The position numbers and the translations under genes were made by a program. A DNA stretch of 29,141 nt from Spirogloea muscicola (taxonomy: Eukaryota > Streptophyta > Zygnematophyceae > Spirogloeales > Spirogloeaceae), in the NCBI GenBank assembly GCA_009602725.1, contig WELB01000051.1:590869-620009 (forward strand). The letters run 5' to 3'. The notes under the pieces were generated by a model. That model worked only from the letters and a program-made list of their open reading frames with translations. It had not been told where the DNA came from and searched no databases. Below are positions 11,043-21,500 of the stretch, piece after piece. The number at the start of each line of letters is the position of its first letter. Within the stretch, counting starts at the first letter, position 1.

Positions 11043-11967
11043 NNNNNNNNNNNNNNNNNNNNNNNNNNNNNNNNNNNNNNNNNNNNNNNNNNNNNNNNNN
11101 NNNNNNNNNNNNNNNNNNNNNNNNNNNNNNNNNNNNNNNNNNNNNNNNNNNNNNNNNNNNNNNNNNNNNNNNNNNNNNNNNNNNNNNNNNNNNNNNNNNN
11201 NNNNNNNNNNNNNNNNNNNNNNNNNNNNNNNNNNNNNNNNNNNNNNNNNNNNNNNNNNNNNNNNNNNNNNNNNNNNNNNNNNNNNNNNNNNNNNNNNNNN
11301 NNNNNNNNNNNNNNNNNNNNNNNNNNNNNNNNNNNNNNNNNNNNNNNNNNNNNNNNNNNNNNNNNNNNNNNNNNNNNNNNNNNNNNNNNNNNNNNNNNNN
11401 NNNNNNNNNNNNNNNNNNNNNNNNNNNNNNNNNNNNNNNNNNNNNNNNNNNNNNNNNNNNNNNNNNNNNNNNNNNNNNNNNNNNNNNNNNNNNNNNNNNN
11501 NNNNNNNNNNNNNNNNNNNNNNNNNNNNNNNNNNNNNNNNNNNNNNNNNNNNNNNNNNNNNNNNNNNNNNNNNNNNNNNNNNNNNNNNNNNNNNNNNNNN
11601 NNNNNNNNNNNNNNNNNNNNNNNNNNNNNNNNNNNNNNNNNNNNNNNNNNNNNNNNNNNNNNNNNNNNNNNNNNNNNNNNNNNNNNNNNNNNNNNNNNNN
11701 NNNNNNNNNNNNNNNNNNNNNNNNNNNNNNNNNNNNNNNNNNNNNNNNNNNNNNNNNNNNNNNNNNNNNNNNNNNNNNNNNNNNNNNNNNNNNNNNNNNN
11801 NNNNNNNNNNNNNNNNNNNNNNNNNNNNNNNNNNNNNNNNNNNNNNNNNNNNNNNNNNNNNNNNNNNNNNNNNNNNNNNNNNNNNNNNNNNNNNNNNNNN
11901 NNNNNNNNNNNNNNNNNNNNNNNNNNNNNNNNNNNNNNNNNNNNNNNNNNNNNNNNNNNNNNNNNNN
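11043..11967. other. Assembly gap (925 N)
   Basis: All positions are N. Both flanks are GCC/CCG triplet-rich (GCCGCCGCCGCC on each side), so a GC-rich repeat probably stopped the assembly. The gap interrupts the MED26-like gene; frames read across it are meaningless. Confidence 1.
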
Positions 11968-12444
11968 GCCGCCGCCGCCGCCGCCGCTGCCGCGCCCGCG
12001 CCCGCGACGACGCCCGCAGGTCCGCCTGGCAAGCCTGCTGCTCGCGCCCGCCCCCTCCTCCCACCTCGTTCCTTCCAGCCTTTGTCCTTTCCAAGCCGTG
12101 GCACCATCCAATCCGCCGCGGAAGCATCGCCAGCCTCGCTGGGCGCGCCGACCCGCCCGCTGGCGCCATGGGCGACGAGCACAGGGATCAGACGTCTAGG
12201 CGCTTGCAGCTAGGCCTTGGCAGCTGAGCCTGTATCAGCAGCAGGCGCCTGACCTTGCCTCGCTTCTGCCGCCTGCAGCCCCGCCGGGACGGGCGGCAGC
12301 CATGATCTCCAGGAAGCCCCTCCTGGCAGCGCGCACGCTGCGCCGCGGCAGCCCCGCCGGCAGCTGCCTCCTGCTGGCTGCCAAGGGTTTGCCTCCGCAG
12401 GCCCCCGTGCTGTAGCCGGCAGCGGCGCTCAGCCCTCCTTGCAG
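11968..12444. other. Divergent upstream region between the MED26-like and carboxypeptidase genes
   Basis: This GC-rich stretch lies between the gap and the first recognisable carboxypeptidase exon. It should contain the carboxypeptidase promoter and first exon, and possibly the MED26-like start. Open frames exist on both strands, but none shows a domain. ATG codons at 12168 and 12302 are followed by short frames that do not join the downstream reading frame by any clear splice. Confidence 0.4.
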
Positions 12445-15400
12445 CTGCTCTCCTCTGCACGCTTCCATGCTCACGATGCCGCCGCCGCTCGCGTGCTCGC
12501 AGTGTCCTTCCTCGCGGTCGCCTTCAGCCAGACCCCCCTGTGGCTCCCGGCGGCGCCCACAGTGGCAGCAGCGGCGGCAGGCGATGCAGACCGCCTCCTG
12601 CGCGTCGCACCGTCGCGGCCGGCTCCCGCCGCTGCTGTGGCAGCGAGGCGCATCGTGCGCAAGGTCGGGACTGCTGCCTGCTGGCACCTTTGCTTGAGAA
12701 GAGCCATAAGACTTTCAATCCAGAGACACAGGTACATATTTAAACTCGGGATTTCATTAACGCCGGTCTTTTGTTCCCATGACCGTCCTCATGGTCCACA
12801 GGCCCCGCGCGCCGGCGCTGAGGCGCCGCCAACGAGCGCCAGCCCGTTGCCGGACGGCGCCGATTTCAGTGGTGACAAGCTGCCGACGCTCTCAGGTTAT
12901 GTCCCGGTGGCGGCGGGGTCGGCCTCGCGCCTCTTCTACACGTTCTACGAGGCGTCGGACCCTGGCGGGCGGCCGATCCGCGACACGCCGCTCATCCTCT
13001 GGCTCAACGGGGGCCCTGGGTGCTCCTCCCTCATCGGCGCGTTCTACGAGCTCGGCCCCTGGCGCGTCGCCGGCATCGACGGCCGCCTCGTCCCCAATCC
13101 CGGCGCCTGGAACCGCAGGTCAGGCTGCCACAATTGCGTCTGCCCCAAGAAATCAGGAAATAGAGCTTGTGCGTTGCTTGTACCATCTGAGTGGTCAAAT
13201 ATGGCAAACATACCATAGTTTTGCTTGTTCCTGTGTTGAGTCTACAAGCTCCGAGCGCTGGTGTGCGGTTCCTTGTACACAACAAAGTTAGGCTCGACTA
13301 CTGGAAGTTAGGCTCTTAGTGGTGATCTTAAGACGTTAGCATCTGATAGGAAACCTGACGTTCGGATTTGAACTCCAAGTGTACGAAATTCACAGAAGCC
13401 TCGGCAGCAAGCTGTTGAGGCGTCCATGACCAACACCTTGGTGTGACGCTCGCCAGGCTGCCTGCTGGCATCGGGGCAGGTATGGCGTGCTTTTCGTCGA
13501 CAACCCCATAGGCACAGGGTTCAGCATCGTGGCACCCGGCGAGACTGCGCCGACGGACCAGGCCAGAGTCGCAGAGCACCTGCTCCATGGGCTGCTGGCC
13601 TTCTTCGACGAGAACCCCAGCTTTGCTGGCCGCCCGCTTGTTGTCGCCGGCGAGAGCTACGGCGGCAAGTACGTCCCGTCGCTCGCTCATCGCCTGCTGG
13701 AGGAGGTGCGGCGCGGCGCCAGCGGCGGCGGCAGCGCCAAGGAGTCGCGCCTGCCCTTCCGTCTCCTCGGCATGGCCGTCGGCAATGGCTTCACCGACCC
13801 CCGATCGCAGGTTGCGCAGCTTAGTGGCGTCTGCATAGAGCAGGCTAATCTGGACATCCTTCTCATTGTAATCAAATGCTAATTAAGTGAGACACACACA
13901 GAAGCCATTGAGTGCATTATGTGGGCTGTCGCACCTTGCTTGGGCCTCCTGTCGGCACACCCGCTGACGCCGTCTGCTCTCGACCCGGCAGGTCCAGGTC
14001 CATGGCGAGGTCGCATACCACTTTGGCCTGCTAGATGGCCGCCAGGCTGAGCACGTCAATCACGAGGCGGAGGCCGTCGTTGATCTCGTGGACAGGCGCG
14101 CCCTCTGCATCTTGCCACGCTGCCAGCAAGATTCTGCATTCTCTTGATAACAGCTGCTTGGGTGGCCGCCAATAGCGGCAGTAACTGTGGTGCCGTCAAG
14201 TGCAGCAATGCGTGCCCTTGTAACATACATCATTCAACATCATTGCTAACCATCTGTCTCAATGAGCTTGGGTTGCCCCGCCCTGTGTCTGCGAGGTGGC
14301 AGGGAGGAGTGGGTGGCGGCGCACCACCGGCGCACGGCGCTGTGCGAGTGGATCGAGGAGCACGGCGGCATCCCCACGCTGCTTGACGTGCGGCGCTATG
14401 CCAAGTACCACGCCACAGAGGTGCGCCTGCTCCAGAGATCATTTCTTGCAAGATGCACAAAGCTGGTCACTCTGGGCCATGCTAACTTCATTGGGAAGTC
14501 GGATTGTAGCAAATGCCAAGCACTCAGGGCTTACTAAGCTATGTCTGTGTTTGCTGGTGTCTCACTTGCAGGACGGTGTTGAGTACCTCGCACTGTTCCT
14601 GAATCGGCCAGAAGTGAAGGCGGCCCTTGGCGCCGATGCCGACGTCGACTGGGTCAGCTGCCGGAAAAGCATCCGCCTGCACATGGCAGAGGTGAGGCAC
14701 GAGTTGTTGGGCTTGGTGGCTTCTCCCTTGTCGTTGCCCTTGCTTTTACAAACTTTAGTTTCTAGGCCGTAGTGTGTGGGGCTTATGGTACACATTTAGC
14801 TTGTAATTCTCAAGACTGCTGCTGCTGGGGAGTATGACCGGCAAGTCGGGCTGCCCTGTGCCCTAGCACCACGAAGCTGAAGTGAAAGGCTGCAATGTTG
14901 AGTCTTCCCTTTTTCAGGATAGAGACCTGGGTCTTGCTGCGCTGCTTGCTGGCTGGTGGTCCTGGCAGCTTATTGGCGTGCCATCAGCCTCTGTGCCTCT
15001 GGCACAAAGAAGCAATGCGCACTGTTACTCTATTGGCAACGTACTGTTTCTAGTATGTGACAGCCACATTGCACAGACTCACCATGTTGCCAAGGACTGA
15101 GTCTGAGCGTCACTTGTTGCAGGACACCATGAAGAGTTGCAAGTGGAAGGTGGAGGCATGCGTGCGCGCAGGCCTCCCAATGCTGCTGTATCAGGGCCAG
15201 TACGATGCCAAGGATGGCGTTGTTAGCTCCCTGGCCTGGATGGTGGACCTGGACTGGGACCGGAATGATGCCTTCTGGGGCGCAGAGCGCCGGCTCTGGC
15301 GCGTCGATGGTCGCCTCGCGGGATATTGGCGCCAGCTCGACAACCTCACGCACGTTGAGGTCACGGGTGCTGGACACCAGGTGACATGCAGCAGCTTACA

Positions 15401-15641
15401 GTGCTGCAGACCTGTGATAAGACTCAGTGTTTTCGATCCACAGTATCTCAAATACATATCTGTATCGTGATGGTGCATGGTAACAGATTCAGTGTTCCTT
15501 GTCGGCCTTCATCTGCAGGTCCCTGTCGACCAGCCCCGACATTCGCAGGTCATGATCGAAACCTGGATTGAGGCGCAGCGTGATTCCATGGTGGTGGCTG
15601 GGGCGAAGCTGGAGGCAGCAGTGGCGGTTGGCAGTGGCTGA
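12445..15641 (+). CDS. Serine carboxypeptidase (S10), SCPL50-like, secreted
   Basis: Exons: about 12445-12663, 12802-13118, 13480-13810, 13992-14095, 14303-14420, 14572-14691, 15123-15380 and 15519-15641 (TGA). Exons 2-8 alone give 457 codons, the usual family length. The first exon has a signal-like hydrophobic stretch ([20 protein letters not shown]) but no in-frame ATG; a TTGCAG acceptor just before 12445 suggests an upstream start exon I could not place. Motifs in order: [18 protein letters not shown], substrate-binding [22 protein letters not shown], nucleophile [39 protein letters not shown] with the catalytic Asp, and [15 protein letters not shown] with the catalytic His. The QGQYD..DGVVS and VDGRLAGY blocks resemble plant SCPL50. 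Family members remove C-terminal residues in the secretory or vacuolar system, and some are acyltransferases. The fourth intron (14096-14302) appears to use a GC donor. Confidence 0.88.
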
Positions 15642-17571
15642 AGACTGACCAACAGCAGTGCAGAAGTTGTCACCCCTGTGGGCCCGTCTTCAGGGCAACT
15701 GCAACACTCGGCTGATGGCCGTAGGCGCATTGTGCACTCTGCAGTCGCCCCAAGAGCTGGCGGCCTCTCACCAAATGTGTTGCTGCCACTGCCGCTGCTT
15801 CGTTCGCTACCTGATGACCCTGCAGGGCTCACACGAGCTCAAGCATGTCATCAGTCGGCTCTTGTCAGTTAGGGTCAGTCAGCTGGAGTCGATAAAGTCT
15901 GGCACTTCCGCTTATTGAACTTGATATTGCTGCCTGTGATCTGCTCATGCCCCTCCTCACTTTTAGGTTTAAAGAATCATGACAAATCATGATGACAAAC
16001 TATGATGACAAATCATGATATGCTGCAGTAGGATCTGTAAGCAACTTAAGGTGTTGATGATCATTATTCAGCTGGCTTGGGGCTCCATCTAGAGCTCAGT
16101 CTGGCATCGCAGATCGAGGCCGCCCACTCGCGCCTCCAGCAGTGATGCCTGGCAGGGTCGATGCTACTGTGATGCAAGGCCATATCTGTGTACCATAGTT
16201 GCACAGCAGTCTGCATGAGGAATGCACACTAGTCGTAGTTCCACCCAAGACTAGAACCCGAGAGTAACGACGTTATTTTCGCAATTAACCCACAAATTAA
16301 CTAGTAAGACCAATGCTTCGCTTCATATGCATGCAAGCAACATTGTGCGAGCTAAAACTAACTCTGTCAAGCCCTTCTGGCTGTAGGCAGTGGCTGCCAT
16401 TGCCAGCAACACAGATCAAGCATGGAGTGGATTGGTCGAATCTTTGCGAATGGGGGCCGCTTAGGGATACTGCTCAGTGAGCGCCAGTCAAGCAAACATT
16501 GGTAAGTATAAATCAAGAAGCTGGTATTTAAATGGGGGGAAAGAGAACAAGTTTCTAGCCGGAATTGCTGGACAGAGACAGCTGTACATCCTTTGGGCTG
16601 GCCTTTCACAGCCACTGCCTTATATTGGAAGAGCTGTTCGCTAGGCCGCTTCTACCTAAAGGTATCGGCTGGAAGGAGTCAGCTGGAAGAGGGGCTTTCA
16701 CAAGAGGCAGTAGCTGTGAGCAGCCAGCTGGAAACTGGGGCAAGGTGTCTGTCAATACACCAACTTTATCTCGAGACTCAGCATTCTTTAATCAACAGAC
16801 CGCTGCTCAAAGATCAAGCTCAGAAGAGGACATCTGGCAACTAGTTGCCGTGTCAGGAGTAGCAGCTCTTCCAAAGAATTAAGCTCGTCCGAAGGGGCGA
16901 GGGCTGAAGTGCCAATCCAGGAAACAGGTCTTTCGAAACATAAGGCAATGGCTGCGAGAGGCCAGTCAAATAGAATGACAAAAGAATGACAAGAATGACA
17001 AGGTCCAGAAGAACAAGGGGGTTAGGTGGCTGCGCATGAAGCAGCCGCAGAATGCGCGGTAGCGCGGGAATGCAACTGCTTGGCCAGGCCCTGGTCAGGC
17101 TCAGCGTATGGAAGGGCCAGCTGGCGCATGCCCAATCGCCCGCGGCTATCCAAAGCGGCTGCAAGCCGAGGACCGTAATACGCAGCAATCGGCTGCGAGC
17201 GCGTCTAGGAAGCCAGTGGAATGCTTGACAATGTACATCTGGTAAGACCACACTAACCTAAACATGAAGGCATCAAAAATTCTGCAGCTGTCTCTGCAGA
17301 CGATGGGTATGTATGGGAATGGGCCGGTACTACAATACATTTGCTACTAAACTCTTGACCACAACGTAGAAGAGATAGCAAGGTGACATGTGCTAACATT
17401 CTGATGATGGCAACTACAACAGTGTATTGGTGGATGAGGGAGCTGCAGATACTCCCCATGGCTGGCATGTTGACAATAGATTGATGGCTCAAGATTTTCT
17501 CCTAGACGATAGAGCTGCAGATACGCCTAAACAATGGCGTGTGGCATTCAGCACAGACACTCTGTGCATAA
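15642..17571. other. Convergent intergenic region without recognised genes
   Basis: This 1.9-kb region lies between the carboxypeptidase stop and the stop of the large minus-strand gene, so both 3' UTRs should fall here. Open frames of about 100 codons occur at 16565-16882 (plus) and 16853-17251 (minus), but neither has recognisable domains, and both have unremarkable composition. Short repeats occur at 15975-16022 and about 16973-17000. I see no tRNA, rRNA or transposon signature. Confidence 0.5.
15975..16022. repeat. Short AT-rich direct repeats (ATCATGA / GACAAA)
   Basis: The blocks AATCATGACAA, ATCATGATGACAAA, CTATGATGACAAA and TCATGATATG follow one another, an imperfect 14-base tandem repeat whose ATCATGAT core is nearly palindromic. 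It lies about 340 bases past the carboxypeptidase stop. A weaker AGAATGACAA triplication sits at about 16973-17000. Confidence 0.65.
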
Positions 17572-18561
17572 TCAGTGCTGGGCTTGGGGACCCAAGCGGC
17601 AACCAGCAGCCAGTACGTTGGCAGTGCGGTAGTCAAGCTCTGTGCCTTCAATTTTGAAGGCGCCATGGTGGGGTCTACGGTGTTGTCGGCCAAGAGGTGC
17701 TGCTTTGCGGTACGTCTGGCCCAGCACGCCATGCACAGCTGCCGACACTTGCAGCTGGTCCACGTTCACATTCAGCTGCACACACCGAGGCTGGAGTGTC
17801 AGCTCAATTAAGAATCTCATCATGACGTCGGCTAGCATTCTGCCAGGTCAGACAAGTAAAGCGGCCGGCAGATCACGAGGTTTGGGGCTCGGTAGGTGCT
17901 CACATAGAATTGCTGGGGCCCACCCTTCCAGTACACCACACGCTTCACCTCCACCTCCAGGTCCAACAAACCCATCTGCACGAGTCTTACAGATCGCCTG
18001 GACCTCCTGAGCTCCAGCTCTCCAATAGTCATGTTTCTTACCGTTGAAGCAAGGAGGACGCCGTTGACGTCAATCTCGCCCAGCATCACGTCTCTGACTT
18101 TGCCGGGTGTCCGAATAGCTTTATCTGCAGATATGAGAACTTGTACTTTCCCCAGGATGATGCCTATCTCTGTGATATACTGCAAGCACGTAAATTGGAA
18201 GAGTGCATAAAAAGAGCTGCTTGTGAGCAAGCAGGCATGTCATTAGCACCATGTGTTTCATGAGCGTCAGAAGAAGTAACAAGGGCATCAGCTCATTGCA
18301 AAGTTGAAGGACGCAAGAAACTGAGAGCAATGTCACATATATAGTGCCCCGAAATTCAATGCACTCAATGGTTCGGTCAAGCTCTTACTGTCGTGTGCTT
18401 GCGGTAGCCAGCCACAAGCTTCATGTTGATGTTAACCGCCTTGTCAGCAACGAGGCAGTAGCTCTTCCCGGCTTTGCCTAGAAAATCAAACCATTCGCCG
18501 TGCTTGCCAATAAGGTGGGGATCACCTCTCACGCCCGGCTGCGTATAGTTTGTGCTTGGGC
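17572..18561 (-). other. Root cap-type C-terminal domain exons of the giant gene
   Basis: Exons 18561-18389, 18179-17904 and 17775-17572 join in phase and encode a domain matching plant Root cap/LEA-related proteins. Matches, with the family pattern in parentheses: GVRGDPHLIGKHGEWFDFLG (family: DPRFVGGDGVMFYFHG), KSYCLVADKAVNINMKLVAG (family: FCLVSDSNLHINAHFIG), EIGIILGKVQVLISADKA, then VSAAVHGVLGQTYR (nearly identical to the family AVHGVLGQTYRP) and IEGTELDYRTANVLAAGCRL (family: FASSSLFATDCAV). The fold is von Willebrand D-like. The stop at 17572 gives a natural C-terminus shortly after the last conserved block. This part has no frame breaks. Confidence 0.82.
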
Positions 18562-21500
18562 CTGCAACATGTGGATGAAATTCCATCAGCATGATTGATT
18601 TGCTGAGATGGCCTGCGAGGCTGCTGTAAGACAGTTGGCCATCGGCTGCCATGATCTCCAGAATCGAGAGCAGTGAGCTTACGATGTAGGTGTACGTGGT
18701 GGTGCCTCTTCAGATGGCCATGGTGAGGGCAGGGCTCTGGGGGAGGCTGAGCCTGGTTGCAGGTACACTTTGGAGAAGGAGAGCCAGAGGCCGAAGGCGG
18801 ACTAGATTTCCCGGAATCGGTGGGCGGGGGAGCTAGAGACGGAGGAGGGATGGCTTCTTGGTGCAGAGGAGGGCGTAGGAAGGAAGGTGGACTTTGAGAG
18901 GAGGGAGGAGAAGACTCTGGTGGAGGATGTGAGAAGGAAGAGGGAGAGGGTCCCTGAGTGGGGGGAGGAGAGGTCTCATGGTGAGAAGGGGGGAGACCGG
19001 AGGAGGGGCCTGGTGGTGCAGAGGAGGGGGGGATTCCGGAGGTTGATTCTGGGAGGATGAAGGAGGGGGCTCTAGGTGAGGAGGATGGAAGGAGGGAGGT
19101 AGACTCTTAGGCGGTTGAGCAACATGAGCTGGCGTTGCTACTTGAGGAGGAGAGACTGGAGGGAGGTGGTGTGGCATGGGAGTTGGGGATCTGGAGTAAA
19201 ATGAGGGAGTTGCTCGCGGCCATGGCGGCGACGGATATGCCGCAGACGGCGAAGGCAGAGGAGTGGATGGAGTAGATGGAGGTGGATAGGTCGACAAAAG
19301 AGGGGGATGGGTCTGCGGAACTGGCGATGGCATTGGCAGTGGAGGTGGAGAAAGCAGTGGAGGGGGCCTTGGAGATGAAGGTTGAGGTGGGAGCGGCGAT
19401 AAGGATGGGGATGGAGCTGGTGACAAGGTTGAGCGCGGAGGAGGTGAATATGGAGGAGCAGAGAGGGGAGGAGGTGATGGGACGATGGGACTCTGCACCG
19501 GCTGTGGAGCTGGAGGAGGGTGGGTGTGGCTTGCTCCTGAGGAAGCATTGCCAGCGCCTAATGACGATGGTGCAGCGGCTGCTGGTGGAGGTTGGAGAAC
19601 CGGCCCTGGGGGAGGGACCTGACTGGGAGAGGCAGGACTGGGGGCAGGGCCAGTCACAGCTGGAGGGGAGGGGCCCAAAGGAGGTGGCGGTAAGTAATCC
19701 CTCAGTGGTGAAGGTATAGGTGGAGGGATGTATGGAGGAGAGGGTGTCACTGGAATGTTTGGTGGAGGCAAAGGTGGGGGCGGTGACGATGATGTGCTTG
19801 GTGGCTTGGCAAAGCTGTGCGGCGGCGGCGGCGGCAACGGTGGCGGTAGTAACGGCGGGGCCTGTGTGGAGGATGGGGTGCCGGTCGGAGGTGTGACTGT
19901 TGACTGTGGCGGTGGCGGTGAGGCCATGGAGGGCGGAGGAAGAAGAGGATGTGGAGGCCTTGACAGCACCGGTGGTGCGGTCCTTGAGGAGGGAGGGGGT
20001 GGCATCTGCAGAGGGGGAGGAGCTGGACTTGGCCCCAACAATGGAGGCGTGGAAGTAGGTGGGGTTGGCGATGCTGGAGAGCGGGCAGGTGGTGAAGGAG
20101 GTGGACCTTCGAGAAGTGGTGGAGGTGGAGGGTGATTGCGGCCTGAGCCAGAGTGGTCATGCTGATAGTACGGCGGAGGCGGTAGAGAGGGGAAAGATGG
20201 GCTTGGCTGCAAGCTCGGTGAGCGTGGAGGAGGGTGGTGGGGAATCGGAGTGAAGCTGGGGGCAGGAGCTGGTGCATGGCCGCTGGGAGGAGGGGGGTGC
20301 GGGCTGAGGTAGAGGATTGGAGAAGCAGGGGATGGAGGTTGTGACACGGGCGGGCTTGTGAGCTGCATCCCAGGGGGCGGAGGAATTGGTGGTGATGACA
20401 TGATGACAGGCCGAGGAGGGAATTGGACTGGAGCAACTGGAGCTACAGATAGATCAGGCTGAGGAGGGGGAGGCGAGAGAACGACTGGAGGCGGTGCAGA
20501 AGGAGGTGGAGCACCATGACTTGGAGATGGAGGTGAGAGTGAAGTAGGGGGACGTGGAAGAGGGGGTGGACTAGGGGGGCTACCAAGAGGACCCTGAGTG
20601 AGAGGAGAGAATGGTGGAGGTGTCAGGGCTGGAGCTATCACTGGATATGGTGGAGAGGGAGATGGAGGTGAGGGTACCAAGCTATGAGCACTGGAAGGTG
20701 GAGAGCGCCACACAGGAGTTGGCAAAGGAGTTGGTGAAGAAGCTGGCGATGGCTGAGGTGGAGGGCCAGCAGGAACCACGTGATGGTGAGGGGAGGAGGG
20801 TAGAGAAGGGGACTCAGGAGGAGGTGGCGCGAACTGAGGTCGGGGGCTAGAAGCACTGGCATTGGAGGAAGAAGAGGGTGGCTGTGATGTTGGTGGTGGA
20901 GAAGGTAGACCAGGACTTGAAGGGAGTGGGGATGGAGACGGAAGTGACAGTACGGGGCTGGGAGGCCTTAGATTTGCAGGAGAGGGGGATGCCAGAGGGG
21001 GTGGTGGAGGGGAGGGGTTTGCAGGAGCAGGTGGTTGAGGTTGAGGGGGGCTAGTAAAAGGACTGTGAGGGGAAGAGGAGGGTGGATATGATGAAGAAGG
21101 AGGTGGAGGCATCAGAGGTTGTGGTGGCGGAGGTGGAGGCGAGACTGAGACGCTGTGGGGACTATAAGGAGGAAGGAGGTAGAGTGTTGACGGCAGAGGT
21201 GGTGGAGGAGAGAAGGACGCAGGAGGGAGTTGCGGGGGTGGAGGTTGAGGTAGGGGTCCTGTAGGAGAGCTGTCAGGAGAGGGCGAAGGTGGTGGAAATG
21301 GTGGAGGAGGCAGACCAGGGGATGGGGAGGTCTGCGGAGATGGTGGAGGAGGAAGTGGAGTGGATGGAGATAGGGGTAGAGATGGTGGTGAGGGAGGTGG
21401 TGGAGGAGGAGGTGGAGGACTCAGAGGAGGTGGAGATAGAGGAGAAGGTGAGAGACAGTGAGGACTTGAAGCAGCTGGAGGTGGGGATGCTGGAGGAGGA

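Noticed and set aside
10629-12227. Very long open frames of 377-532 codons across the gap on both strands
   Set aside because: They exist only because 925 N bases contain no stop codons; only the minus-strand part at 10829-11042 fits a gene.
12235-12687. Minus-strand 150-codon frame opposite the carboxypeptidase first exon
   Set aside because: Arg/Gly/Cys-rich shadow of GC-rich DNA, with no domain.
14919-15060. Possible extra exon after TTTTCAG in the carboxypeptidase
   Set aside because: Exons 14572-14691 and 15123-15380 join in phase and match the family without it.
16565-16882. Plus-strand 105-codon frame
   Set aside because: No family motif and ordinary composition; likely chance.
16853-17251. 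Minus-strand 132-codon frame with a hydrophobic LLDLVILVILLSFYLTG stretch
   Set aside because: No recognised domain, no supporting splice context, and a position expected for 3' UTR; kept as unexplained only.
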